Origin: Puteibacter caeruleilacunae
GTDB taxonomy: Bacteria > Bacteroidota > Bacteroidia > Bacteroidales > Prolixibacteraceae
Direction of reading: 5' to 3'
Length of the DNA stretch: 64,000 nucleotides
Assembly: GCA_005217565.1 (NCBI GenBank)
Contig: SJCO01000003.1
Location: 557,931 to 621,930, forward strand
The translations under genes were made by a program, and so were the position numbers. The notes beneath the pieces were generated by a model. The model was given only the letters and a program-made list of their open reading frames with translations. It had not been told where the DNA came from and made no database searches. Positions 1-8,431 of this stretch are shown here, piece by piece (positions within the stretch are counted from its first letter, which is position 1; each line of letters starts with the position of its first letter).

Positions 1-1
1 C

Positions 2-1876
2 CCGACACCTGCCCCATTGGAAAGCAAAAAATTCGAAGAGTCAGAATTCTATAAGCACATAAAATCACTAGATGACAAAGAAGTAAAGTTGGTCCATCCC
101 ACACCAGCAGAACGTCTAAGATATGCGAACCGTTATTTAAAGCAAAGGTCAATAATAGAAGGATCGATTACTTTGCTTAATAATCAAGATAGCCTGATTC
201 CCTTTAGGCAACTTGACACATTGAATATTGCATGTATCACAATTGGTACAGATTCGCTTACTCACTTTCATAAAAGATTAAGAAAATATACAACTGTTGA
301 TAACTATTTTCTGAATGATACTAATATTACAGCAACCATCCAGTCTTTAAAAAATTACAATCTCATTATTGCAGGTGTCTACGGGAATTCAGACAAACAG
401 TTAGCAGCGTTAAAAGAAATTCCGAATGTAATATATTCAGTGTTTGAGAATCCGCTTAATCTCAACAATGGTCATTTTCACAACATGCATACCATTCATG
501 CATTTATCAACGATTCATTAGCTCAGCAGGCAACAGCAGAACTATTATTTGGTGCGATACCAGCGAAAGGTGTATTACCTATTGATCTTGATGAGTTCAA
601 TGAAGGGTATGGAGAAAAAACCCAGGCACTAGGTCGTTTTAATTATACAATTCCAGAAGCAGTAAATATTAATGGCGAATTGTTAAATCAAAAGATTGAT
701 TCCTTAGCCCTATTGGGAATCAATAAAAAAGCCTACCCTGGCTGTCAGGTATTAGTAGCCAAAGATGGCAAGGTTATCTTCCATAAATCATATGGTCATA
801 CTACCTACGACAAGCAAGCTTCTGTAGGAGAAGAAATGCTTTATGACTGGGCATCAGTAACCAAGATTACCGGACCGCTTCCTGCAATAATGAAGCTTTA
901 TGACAACAAACGATTAAATCTGGATATTCCTTTCTCTTCCTATTGGAAGCGATTCAAGAATACAAATAAGGAAAAATTGACTTTGCGTCAGATATTGGCA
1001 CATCAAGCTGGTCTGTACCCATGGATACCATTTTGGGAATTATCAGTTAGGAAAAACAATAAGTTTAAATCACGATTTGTAGGAAGTAAGCAATCGAGAA
1101 AGCATACAGAAATAATCTCTGACAGTCTGTGGTTAAATAAGCGGTTTAAGACTAAAATCTTTAAATCAATTGAGAAGTCGAAACTGGATAGAAGATTCAA
1201 ATATAAGTACTCAGGACTCTGCTTCTTTCTTTTTCCTGATATGATCTCTGAACTTACAGGGATGGATTATGAGTATTATATCAAGCAAAGTTTTTTCAAA
1301 CCACTTGGAGCCAAAACTGTAACATATAACCCGTTACGTTTTCACAATAGGTCACAAATTATTCCGACAGAATACGATTCCATTTTCCGACATCAACTTA
1401 TACATGGTACGGTTCATGATGAAGGAGCCGCTGCAATGGGAGGAGTTTCAGGAAATGCGGGACTATTTGGAACAACAAATGATTTAGCCAAGATCATGCA
1501 AATGTATCTTCAAATGGGAACATATGGAGGCAAAGAATATCTTTCAGAAGAGACAATGAAGCTATTTACAAAAATTCAATATCCCGATAACGATAATCGT
1601 AGGGGATTAGGCTTTGATAAGCCATATATCGACAATCAAGAAAACGATCTGGATGATGCATATCCAGCACCTTCATGTAGTCCGAATAGCTTTGGCCATA
1701 GCGGTTTTACAGGAACATTTGCATGGGCAGATCCCGACAAGAAGGTTTTGTTTATTTTCATGTCGAACAGGGTATATCCTACAAGGGACAATAAGAAGAT
1801 TTATGATCTAAATTTACGTCCTCAGTTCCATCAGGCTATTTATGACTGCTTGAATACTGTGCCTCAGAAAAACTAG
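2..1876 (+). CDS. GH3 / class C beta-lactamase-like fusion protein, C-terminal part (partial)
   Basis: The gene runs in from the left edge: the frame is open from base 2 and the TTG at 17 is only an internal Leu codon. What remains is the end of a glycoside hydrolase family 3 C-terminal domain (segment SITLLNNQDSLIPF near base 165) followed by a serine beta-lactamase/esterase-like domain (PF00144 type). That domain shows the S-x-x-K tetrad (SVTK, bases 854-865), Y-S-G where YxN is usual (about 1208) and H-S-G-F-T-G (from 1697) as the KTG counterpart. Bacteroidota encode such ~1000-residue periplasmic or lipoprotein fusions, thought to act in cell-wall sugar recycling (NagZ-like half plus serine hydrolase half). 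The active-site residues of the second half look intact. The substrate is not known from sequence. The signal peptide and GH3 catalytic half lie outside the window. Confidence 0.85.
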   Translation, partial: PTPAPLESKKFEESEFYKHIKSLDDKEVKLVHPTPAERLRYANRYLKQRSIIEGSITLLNNQDSLIPFRQLDTLNIACITIGTDSLTHFHKRLRKYTTVDNYFLNDTNITATIQSLKNYNLIIAGVYGNSDKQLAALKEIPNVIYSVFENPLNLNNGHFHNMHTIHAFINDSLAQQATAELLFGAIPAKGVLPIDLDEFNEGYGEKTQALGRFNYTIPEAVNINGELLNQKIDSLALLGINKKAYPGCQVLVAKDGKVIFHKSYGHTTYDKQASVGEEMLYDWASVTKITGPLPAIMKLYDNKRLNLDIPFSSYWKRFKNTNKEKLTLRQILAHQAGLYPWIPFWELSVRKNNKFKSRFVGSKQSRKHTEIISDSLWLNKRFKTKIFKSIEKSKLDRRFKYKYSGLCFFLFPDMISELTGMDYEYYIKQSFFKPLGAKTVTYNPLRFHNRSQIIPTEYDSIFRHQLIHGTVHDEGAAAMGGVSGNAGLFGTTNDLAKIMQMYLQMGTYGGKEYLSEETMKLFTKIQYPDNDNRRGLGFDKPYIDNQENDLDDAYPAPSCSPNSFGHSGFTGTFAWADPDKKVLFIFMSNRVYPTRDNKKIYDLNLRPQFHQAIYDCLNTVPQKN

Positions 1877-2122
1877 CGAAATGGAAAAACTGCTCTACAA
1901 CATGTTTGCATAATAATGTCTTTATCATTAATATTTACTACCGAATTACCTATCACACAATTGGTTCAATAAAATAAACATCAAGCATCGAACAAAAGGG
2001 TTAATTAATTGCTTATTTTTTATAAAGAACAGGCCATAAACGTTACATTATTTAATTATTAATTTTAACTTTATGGAACGTTAGAATAAAATCAATTTAA
2101 GAACCTTTTAAAATAGATCGCT

Positions 2123-2371
2123 ATGATTAGAAAAATCACTTTTAACGAGCTTAGAAAGATCAAAGACAGTTTACCTGACGGTTCTATCCACCAAATCGCT
2201 TCCGAGATGAACCTGGAAGTCGAAACCGTCAGGAATTACTTTGGAGGCGCAAACTACAAAAAAGGTAAATGTGTAGGGATCCATATGGAGCCAGGTCCAA
2301 ATGGAGGTGTGGTACTCTTAGATGATACAACTATTCTGGATAAAGCCCAGGAAATTCTTGCTGCTAGATGA
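2123..2371 (+). CDS. Small helix-turn-helix-like DNA-binding protein
   Basis: 82 residues. The N-terminal half (ELRKIKDSLPDGSIHQIA, then NLEVETVRNYFGG) reads as a helix-turn-helix: a helix, a short turn and a recognition-like helix. The C-terminal half (GPNGGVVLLDDTTILDKAQ) is a short beta/alpha tail. Short proteins of this kind are widespread in Bacteroidales and are annotated only as DNA-binding proteins; the target is unknown. The gene stands alone, with 246 bp before it and a strong terminator at 2398-2442 behind it, so it is probably monocistronic. The ATG at 2123 is the only sensible start. The reading frame is convincing; the function rests on fold resemblance. Confidence 0.75.
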   Translation: MIRKITFNELRKIKDSLPDGSIHQIASEMNLEVETVRNYFGGANYKKGKCVGIHMEPGPNGGVVLLDDTTILDKAQEILAAR

Positions 2372-2397
2372 TGTAAAAAATATTAAAACGTAACCTC

Positions 2398-2442
2398 AAA
2401 CCTGAAACTTCAGAAAATTTAAAAAAGTTTCAGGTTTTTTTT
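2398..2442 (+). terminator. Rho-independent terminator after the small DNA-binding protein
   Basis: Perfect 12-bp inverted repeat aaacctgaaact (2398-2409) and agtttcaggttt (2426-2437) with a 16-nt loop, followed by a T-run. It lies 26 bp after the stop codon of the small DNA-binding protein. Confidence 0.85.
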
Positions 2443-2495
2443 GTCCTCAGCACCAATCACTTCCGTTTTTCCCTTTCTTTTTTTTCAAAGTTTTA

Positions 2496-2526
2496 TTTGC
2501 AGAATATAGAATTTGACTTATATTTG
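2496..2526 (+). promoter_or_regulatory. Bacteroidota-type promoter for the tRNA-Val array
   Basis: TTTG at 2496-2499 and TATATTTG at 2519-2526 are 19 bp apart and match the Bacteroidota -33 (TTTG) and -7 (TAnnTTTG) elements. The first tRNA starts 42 bp after the -7 box. Confidence 0.7.
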
Positions 2527-2568
2527 CATCGCTTTTAACGCAAGGGGGCAACCCTGATAAAAGCAAAA

Positions 2569-2643
2569 GGGCGATTAGCTCAGTTGGTTCAGAGCACTTG
2601 GTTTACACCCAAGGGGTCATAAGTTCGAATCTTATATCGCCCA
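2569..2643 (+). tRNA. tRNA-Val (anticodon TAC), copy 1
   Basis: 75-nt cloverleaf: acceptor stem GGGCGAT (2569-2575) pairs with ATCGCCC (2636-2642), discriminator A at 2643. The anticodon stem CTTGG/CCAAG closes the loop TTTACAC, giving anticodon TAC, and the T-loop is TTCGAAT. CCA is not encoded. It is the first of three identical copies read from one promoter. Confidence 0.97.
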
Positions 2644-2717
2644 CTAAAGGTTCTTAATATTTTTGAAAATCTTATTTGATAATATCAGTTCTAACGTATT
2701 ATAGATATTATTGAAAA

Positions 2718-2792
2718 GGGCGATTAGCTCAGTTGGTTCAGAGCACTTGGTTTACACCCAAGGGGTCATAAGTTCGAATCTTATATCGCCCA
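2718..2792 (+). tRNA. tRNA-Val (anticodon TAC), copy 2
   Basis: Identical over all 75 nt to the copy at 2569, including the TAC anticodon. The spacer between copies 1 and 2 is 74 nt and AT-rich with no terminator, so the array is probably one transcript processed by RNases. Confidence 0.97.
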
Positions 2793-2833
2793 CCAAAGAT
2801 TTTACTGATAGTAATTTCTGAATATTATTAATC

Positions 2834-2908
2834 GGGCGATTAGCTCAGTTGGTTCAGAGCACTTGGTTTACACCCAAGGGGTCATAAGTTCGAATCTTAT
2901 ATCGCCCA
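2834..2908 (+). tRNA. tRNA-Val (anticodon TAC), copy 3
   Basis: Third identical 75-nt copy, 41 nt after copy 2. It is followed within three bases by the terminator hairpin that ends the array. Confidence 0.97.
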
Positions 2909-2910
2909 CT

Positions 2911-2943
2911 AAAAAGGGAAGCTTCAAAAGCTTCCCTTTTTTA
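2911..2943 (+). terminator. Terminator of the tRNA-Val array
   Basis: Inverted repeat aaaaagggaagctt (2911-2924) and aagcttcccttttt (2928-2941) with a T-run behind it. Because it is A/T-flanked on both sides it can also stop transcription of the convergent folC gene, which ends at 2949. Confidence 0.85.
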
Positions 2944-2948
2944 TTTCT

Positions 2949-4244
2949 TTAAAGTACCTCTGCAACAACAAATGTACTTCCTCCAACAAATATCAAATCT
3001 TTCTCGTTACTATTATTTGAAGCAGCCTTCAACGCCTCACTTACATCGGCATAAGTTTTTCCACACAATTCAAACTTAGCAGCTTGTTCTTGTAATAATT
3101 CCTGATCTAATGCCCTGGGAATTGAAGCCCTGGTAAAATAGTATTCCGCATCTTTCGGTAGCAATTCTAATATACCATCAACATTTTTATCATTTACTAC
3201 CCCTATCACCATATGTAGTTTCTGATGTGGTGTTTGATTAATCTGTTCGACGATATTCTTCACTCCAGCCTCATTGTGCCCCGTATCACAAATAATCAAT
3301 GGATTCCACCCAATCTCCTGCCATCTGCCACACATGCCTGTATTGCGCTTAACACAACGTAATCCAGTACTTATATTTTCATCTGTAATCTGCCATTCTG
3401 CATTACGCAATTGCTCGATGGCACATAAAGCAGTAAGCACATTCTTTTGTTGATATATTCCAAGAAGATCCAGCCCAACCTGTAGATGCTCATCTGTAGA
3501 CAGGTTTTTAAAATGAATTACCTGGCAACCATCCAAATCTTTCATGCTATATTCTACCTGTAACTGCTGATCTGCAAAGATAATCGGAGCATTATTGCGA
3601 GCGGCAAAATCATTAAATACCGATGCAGTCAATTCTTGTGTTTCACCTATTACCACTGGGACTTCAGATTTAATAATTCCAGCCTTTTCCTTTGCTATGA
3701 CCTCAACCTTATTTCCCAATAAAGCTGTATGGTCAAGACTAATATTTGTAATTACAGATAATTCAGGCGTAATAATATTAGTAGAATCAAGTCGACCTCC
3801 TAAGCCCACTTCAACAACTGCAACATCAACTTTACTATGGCGAAAATAGTCGAAAGCCATCGCAACAGTAAATTCAAAAAACGAAGGACTAATTTCTTTT
3901 GCCGCATCGCTATTCTTAAAATCAGTAACAAAATTCACAACAAAATCTTCACTGACTGGATCTCCATTTACCCTTATGCGCTCACGATAATCTTTTAAGT
4001 GAGGCGAAGTATACAATCCAACCTTTAGTCCTGCCTCCTGTAAAACAGAGGCTAACATGTGAGAAACAGACCCCTTTCCATTGGTTCCGGCAATATGTAT
4101 TGTTTTAAAACTCTCATGAGGATGATTGAATAACTCATCCAATACCAACGTATTACCCAAGTCATTCTTGTAAGCTGCAGCTCCTTGTCTTTGGTACATT
4201 GGTAACTGCTCAAACAGAAATTCTAACGTCTCTTTATAATTCAT
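2949..4244 (-). CDS. folC: Bifunctional folylpolyglutamate / dihydrofolate synthase
   Basis: ATP-dependent ligase that joins glutamate to dihydropteroate and to folates in the cytoplasm. The nucleotide-binding loop G-T-N-G-K-G-S is at residues 53-59 (with the start used here), followed by the family segments YTSPHL and VGLGGRLD. The C-terminal ligase domain contains ICDTGHNEAG. A longer reading from 4289 adds 15 residues (MNLMNFTPNFYTILI) without resemblance to the family, so I take ATG at 4244, giving 431 residues, the usual length. It is convergent with the tRNA array and divergent from the PhoH-type gene, with a short 117-bp region between the two starts. Confidence 0.95.
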   Translation of the reverse strand: MNYKETLEFLFEQLPMYQRQGAAAYKNDLGNTLVLDELFNHPHESFKTIHIAGTNGKGSVSHMLASVLQEAGLKVGLYTSPHLKDYRERIRVNGDPVSEDFVVNFVTDFKNSDAAKEISPSFFEFTVAMAFDYFRHSKVDVAVVEVGLGGRLDSTNIITPELSVITNISLDHTALLGNKVEVIAKEKAGIIKSEVPVVIGETQELTASVFNDFAARNNAPIIFADQQLQVEYSMKDLDGCQVIHFKNLSTDEHLQVGLDLLGIYQQKNVLTALCAIEQLRNAEWQITDENISTGLRCVKRNTGMCGRWQEIGWNPLIICDTGHNEAGVKNIVEQINQTPHQKLHMVIGVVNDKNVDGILELLPKDAEYYFTRASIPRALDQELLQEQAAKFELCGKTYADVSEALKAASNNSNEKDLIFVGGSTFVVAEVL

Positions 4245-4361
4245 AATCAGAATAGTATAAAAATTCGGTGTAAAATTCATCAAATTCAATGAATTTAGGA
4301 ATGCATTCAGCTATTTTTTTTCATACCTTTAAGGTAGTACTTACCCAATAAACGCTAGCTT

Positions 4362-5690
4362 ATGCCAAGAAAGAGGAAAAAGATCTTCGTGTTAGATACC
4401 AATGTTATTCTTCACGACCATAAGAGCATTTACAATTTCGAGGAAAATGATGTTATTATACCAATAACAGTATTGGAAGAACTCGATAAGTTTAAGAAGG
4501 GAAATGATCCTATCAACTTCCAGGCAAGAGAGTTTACAAGAGTTCTTGATGGAATTGTTGGTGATAAACTATTCAATGGAGGTGTACAATTAGGTCCTGA
4601 TTTGGGCAAATTGATCATGGTAACTGGTAAGCCATTCTCTGATGAGATGAAACAATCATTCAAAGAGGATATACCAGACCATCGAATTCTTGCCATTGCA
4701 GACTATCTAAAGAAAGAAAATCCAGGTAGGAAGACAGTTTTGGTTACCAAAGATATTAACCTTCGCATGAAGGCTAAGTCACTGGGAATCCTATCTGATG
4801 ATTATCAAAAAGACAAAATCAAGGATATCAACATTCTTGATCAGGGAATTACTGAAATTGAAAACTTCAGCGATAGCTTAATTGCAAAGTTGTATGAAAC
4901 TGGCGGTTTCAACTGGGAAGAGTCTGATTTTCTGGAACGACCTGAAGCAAATCAATACTTTATCCTTAAAGGAACACATTCAAGTGTATTAGCACGATTT
5001 GATCCATTTACAAAAATGATCGAACGAGTTGAAAAGAAATCGGCATATGGAATTAAACCTCGTAATGCTGAACAAACCTTTTCACTTAATGCACTATTAA
5101 ATCCAGAAATTAAGCTGGCTGCATTAACAGGTAAAGCAGGAACAGGAAAAACACTTCTGGCTTTAGCAGCTGCCATAGAGCAAAACCAGAACTATGATCA
5201 GATCCTGTTGGCTCGTCCAATTGTGGCCTTAAGTAATCGTGATCTGGGATTCTTACCTGGAGATGCAGAGGATAAAATCAAACCTTATATGCAACCGTTA
5301 TTCGATAACTTATCCGTTATCAAGCACAATTATAATCTACGTAGTGTAGAATACCAGCGCATTGAGGAATTGATGAAAGAAGAACGATTGACCATTACTC
5401 CTCTTGCATACATACGTGGACGAAGCCTTTCAAATGCTTTCTTTATAGTAGATGAGGCACAAAACTTAACTCCTCATGAGGTAAAGACAATTATCACGAG
5501 GGCAGGTGAAGGAACCAAGATGATATTCACTGGAGATATTCAACAAATTGACTCTCCTTACCTGGATACTCGATCTAATGGTCTGGCCTACTTAACTGAA
5601 AAAATGGCAAACCAAGATTTATTTGCTCACATTAATCTGGTAAAAGGCGAACGAAGCTACTTAGCAGAGTTAGCAAGTGATCTCCTATAA
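4362..5690 (+). CDS. PIN-domain / PhoH-family ATPase
   Basis: 442 residues in two parts. An N-terminal PIN-type nuclease domain starts with KIFVLDTNVILHD (first conserved Asp) and continues through VLEELDKFK. A C-terminal PhoH ATPase domain carries Walker A G-K-A-G-T-G-K-T at residues 257-264 and the Walker B-like segment FFIVDEAQNLT. The family (YlaK/PhoH2 type) is linked to RNA unwinding and cleavage, and PhoH2 proteins have shown helicase/RNase activity; the cellular role here is inferred. The length is normal and both active sites look complete. A 13-bp inverted repeat follows the gene (5705-5745). Confidence 0.9.
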   Translation: MPRKRKKIFVLDTNVILHDHKSIYNFEENDVIIPITVLEELDKFKKGNDPINFQAREFTRVLDGIVGDKLFNGGVQLGPDLGKLIMVTGKPFSDEMKQSFKEDIPDHRILAIADYLKKENPGRKTVLVTKDINLRMKAKSLGILSDDYQKDKIKDINILDQGITEIENFSDSLIAKLYETGGFNWEESDFLERPEANQYFILKGTHSSVLARFDPFTKMIERVEKKSAYGIKPRNAEQTFSLNALLNPEIKLAALTGKAGTGKTLLALAAAIEQNQNYDQILLARPIVALSNRDLGFLPGDAEDKIKPYMQPLFDNLSVIKHNYNLRSVEYQRIEELMKEERLTITPLAYIRGRSLSNAFFIVDEAQNLTPHEVKTIITRAGEGTKMIFTGDIQQIDSPYLDTRSNGLAYLTEKMANQDLFAHINLVKGERSYLAELASDLL

Positions 5691-5704
5691 TTCTTATCAT
5701 TAAA

Positions 5705-5745
5705 AATCTATCCTGTATGGTCGTAATTCCATTACAGGATAGATT
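5705..5745 (+). terminator. Hairpin after the PhoH-family gene
   Basis: 13-bp perfect inverted repeat aatctatcctgta (5705-5717) and tacaggatagatt (5733-5745). There is no T-run, so it is either a weak terminator or an RNA 3'-end stabiliser. Confidence 0.5.
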
Positions 5746-5770
5746 ACAATACTGATTCCCATATATTTTA

Positions 5771-5778
5771 TACCTTTG
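5771..5778 (+). promoter_or_regulatory. Candidate -7 element before mtaB
   Basis: TACCTTTG matches TAnnTTTG and lies 30 bp before the mtaB start codon. I see no clear TTG at the usual -33 distance, so this is tentative. Confidence 0.4.
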
Positions 5779-5808
5779 CCTCAAATTTTTTAAGGAGATT
5801 GAGGAGTA

Positions 5809-7116
5809 ATGGAAAATAAAAATAAGCGCTTCGCAATTTTTACATTGGGATGCAAATTAAATTTCTCTGAATCGTCAGGGATTGCTCGTACTCTTGAAGG
5901 TCAGGGAATGACCAGAGTAGACTTCAAAGAAGAAGCCGATCTATACATTATACATTCATGTTCGGTAACCGAACAAAGTGATAAAAAAAGTCGCAATATT
6001 ATTCGTCAGGCTATTCGTCGTAATCCAAATGCGCTGGTAACAGTAGCAGGATGCTATGCACAATTAAAGCCAGATGCTATTGCACAGATAAAAGGTGTTG
6101 ACTTAATTCTGGGAACACACGAAAAGTACAATCTGACCTCGTATATCAGCAACTTCACAAAAAGAGAAAAAGCTGAGATTTACACCTCCAAACCAGCACA
6201 TATAAAAAGCTTCCATAAAGCATATTCATTTGGAGACAGAACACGTACTTTTTTGAAGGTACAGGATGGGTGTGATTATTTCTGCACCTATTGCACAATT
6301 CCATTGGCAAGAGGAACCAGCCGAAGCGACACTGTTGAAAATACAGTAAAAGAAGCACAACGAATTGCTGACACCGGAGTTAAAGAAGTAATTCTTACCG
6401 GAGTTAATATCGGAGACTTTGGTAGAAAAAACAACGAATCATTCTTTGATTTGGTAAAAGCTCTTGATGAGGTTGAAGGCATTGAAAGATATCGGATTTC
6501 ATCTATTGAACCAAATCTTTTAAAAGATGAAATCATAGAATTTGTGGCACACTCCAAAAGATTTGCACCTCATTTTCATATCCCATTACAATCGGGATCT
6601 AACGATGTATTGGAATTGATGGAACGCAAATACAAACGAGAAGTTTTTGAATCACGAGTACATAAAATCAAGCAAGAACTTCCTGATGCATTTATAGGAG
6701 TAGACATTATTGCAGGTACGAATGGAGAAACTGATCAGTTCTTCGAGGATTCATACAACTTCATCAGAGATCTTGACGTTTCTCAATTACATGCGTTCCC
6801 TTATTCAGAACGTCCAAATACCAAAGCCCTACGTATTGAAGGAACAGTAGATGTTAATGAACGAAAACATCGCTGTCAAAGACTCATTGAGCTATCGAAC
6901 CGAAAGCTTCGTCATTTCTACGAGCAACACATTGGAGAAACAAGACCAGTTATCTTTGAAGAACAGCAAAACGAAGATATCATGTATGGTTTCACCGATA
7001 ACTATGTGAGGGTTGAAACAAAATACAATGCCGAGCTTCTAAACAAGCTGGTTAATGTTAAACTATCCGGAATTCTTGAAAACGGACATGTACAGGCTGA
7101 GATAATTAACGCTTAG
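5809..7116 (+). CDS. mtaB: tRNA (t6A37) methylthiotransferase MtaB
   Basis: Radical-SAM enzyme that converts t6A to ms2t6A at position 37 of ANN-decoding tRNAs. The 435 residues show the three-domain order of the family. The N-terminal MTTase domain has conserved Cys residues in FTLGCKLN, HSCSVTE and VAGCYAQ, which hold the second Fe-S cluster. The radical-SAM core has C155-x3-C159-x2-C162 (CDYFCTYC). A C-terminal TRAM-like domain follows. The CDYFCTYCTIPLARG context favours MtaB over MiaB or RimO. A purine-rich AAGGAGATTGAGG precedes the ATG. The next gene starts 22 bp later, so the pair is probably co-transcribed. Confidence 0.93.
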   Translation: MENKNKRFAIFTLGCKLNFSESSGIARTLEGQGMTRVDFKEEADLYIIHSCSVTEQSDKKSRNIIRQAIRRNPNALVTVAGCYAQLKPDAIAQIKGVDLILGTHEKYNLTSYISNFTKREKAEIYTSKPAHIKSFHKAYSFGDRTRTFLKVQDGCDYFCTYCTIPLARGTSRSDTVENTVKEAQRIADTGVKEVILTGVNIGDFGRKNNESFFDLVKALDEVEGIERYRISSIEPNLLKDEIIEFVAHSKRFAPHFHIPLQSGSNDVLELMERKYKREVFESRVHKIKQELPDAFIGVDIIAGTNGETDQFFEDSYNFIRDLDVSQLHAFPYSERPNTKALRIEGTVDVNERKHRCQRLIELSNRKLRHFYEQHIGETRPVIFEEQQNEDIMYGFTDNYVRVETKYNAELLNKLVNVKLSGILENGHVQAEIINA

Positions 7117-7138
7117 TCTTCTAACTTTAAAATAAAAA

Positions 7139-7933
7139 ATGAACTACCAACATATCTGCAATGAGGTTGTTGCCATAGCAAAAGATGTGGCAACCTTTAT
7201 TGCAAACGAGAAAAGCAATTTTGATCCTGCAAAGATCGAGAACAAGGCAAAGTTCGACTATGTAACATATGTCGACAAAGCATCTGAAGAAAAGATTATA
7301 GCTGGATTAGAAAAACTAATTCCAGAATCGGGTTTTATTGCTGAAGAAGGAAGTAGCACAAAGCATGGCGATAAATACAACTGGATTATAGATCCTCTTG
7401 ATGGGACAACCAACTTCATTCATGATTTACCTCCGCATGCCATAAGTATTGCTCTTCAGGAAGACAATGAAATTGTTATCGGAGTAGTGTACGAGATTAC
7501 CAAAAACGAATGTTTTTACAGCTATAAAGGAGCACCTGTATTCCTAAATGGAAAAGAAGTGCATACCAGTCAGACAAAAAAAGTTGCCAATTCATTGGTT
7601 GCAACAGGATTTCCTCCTGCTAACTTTTCAATGATTGATAATCATATGGAAGCCATGCGTTATTTCATGTACAATACCCACGGAATTCGCCGCATTGGCT
7701 CAGCAGCGTCCAATCTTGCATATCTTGCAGCCGGAAGATTTGATGCATTCTTTGAACATGGAGTGAAAGCATGGGATATTGCAGCTGGTGCATTCCTTGT
7801 ACGTCAAGCTGGAGGTAAGACCATCGGCATTAATGGCGATGAAGATTTTCTCTTCAAGGAACAAATTGTGGCTAGTAATTCTGTAGTTTTCAATGAATTT
7901 TACGAACTTGTAAGTAAATTCTTTAAGCAGTAG
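7139..7933 (+). CDS. Inositol monophosphatase family protein (SuhB-like)
   Basis: 264 residues with all three metal-site motifs of the Mg2+-dependent phosphatase superfamily: FIAEEGSS, the signature WIIDPLDGTTNFIHDLP, and VKAWDIAAGAFLVRQAGG near the C-terminus. It likely removes phosphate from inositol 1-phosphate or a related sugar phosphate (the superfamily also includes CysQ); the substrate is not determined by sequence. It lies 22 bp behind mtaB and 36 bp before the next ATG, in a run of five same-strand genes. Confidence 0.9.
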   Translation: MNYQHICNEVVAIAKDVATFIANEKSNFDPAKIENKAKFDYVTYVDKASEEKIIAGLEKLIPESGFIAEEGSSTKHGDKYNWIIDPLDGTTNFIHDLPPHAISIALQEDNEIVIGVVYEITKNECFYSYKGAPVFLNGKEVHTSQTKKVANSLVATGFPPANFSMIDNHMEAMRYFMYNTHGIRRIGSAASNLAYLAAGRFDAFFEHGVKAWDIAAGAFLVRQAGGKTIGINGDEDFLFKEQIVASNSVVFNEFYELVSKFFKQ

Positions 7934-7969
7934 GCATTTCCTTTCTGCTTGAAATTAAATTCTTACAAC

Positions 7970-8428
7970 ATGCAAGCAGAAAAGATAAAACTACTTAATG
8001 AGCAAATAACGAAGTTAACAGCCAGAGATTTTCGTCTTGAGGCCTGGAAGGTGCATACGATTATTCTTTTGGATAATTTCTTTGGAAAGGACAACAATAA
8101 ATCACAGCTGATTGATCAGCTAAAAGCAGATTACTCCAGTTGGAATCTAAGAGATGCAACAGGAGGCAATCAGCAAGCTGATCCCATCAAGCAATTAGCG
8201 AAAGAAATTCTTGAAGCTGCAATTCAGGAAATTTCGTTGGAAGTAGAAGAACCTACCTCTCCTTTAACATCTGCGCTACAGGACGAATTATCGGGCAAAG
8301 AATTCAGTAACCTGCAAGCATTTAAGAAGGAGAACAACGAAGAAGAAATCGCACAATTTGTAAAGAGCCTATCAAAGAAAAAACTGGAAAACATTATAAC
8401 AAATCTTATCTTTGCCCAAAATTTTTAA
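7970..8428 (+). CDS. Conserved hypothetical protein, helical
   Basis: 152 residues, charged and mostly alpha-helical (for example KIKLLNEQITKLTARDF and FVKSLSKKKLENIITNLI), with no signal peptide or membrane segment, so probably cytoplasmic. An upstream TTG at 7949 would add 7 residues; ATG at 7970 is preferred. I recognise no family. The stop is 3 bp before the start of the acyltransferase gene, so translation is probably linked. Its place between the phosphatase and the lipid A-type acyltransferase hints at an envelope-related operon but proves nothing about function. Confidence 0.7.
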   Translation: MQAEKIKLLNEQITKLTARDFRLEAWKVHTIILLDNFFGKDNNKSQLIDQLKADYSSWNLRDATGGNQQADPIKQLAKEILEAAIQEISLEVEEPTSPLTSALQDELSGKEFSNLQAFKKENNEEEIAQFVKSLSKKKLENIITNLIFAQNF

Positions 8429-8431
8429 TTA

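Noticed and set aside
2569..2908. Three direct repeats at regular intervals, CRISPR-like at first sight
   Set aside because: The repeats are 75-nt cloverleafs with a TAC anticodon; they are tRNA genes.
5809..7116. miaB or rimO for the radical-SAM methylthiotransferase
   Set aside because: The ARG after the CxxxCxxC block and overall pattern fit MtaB better.
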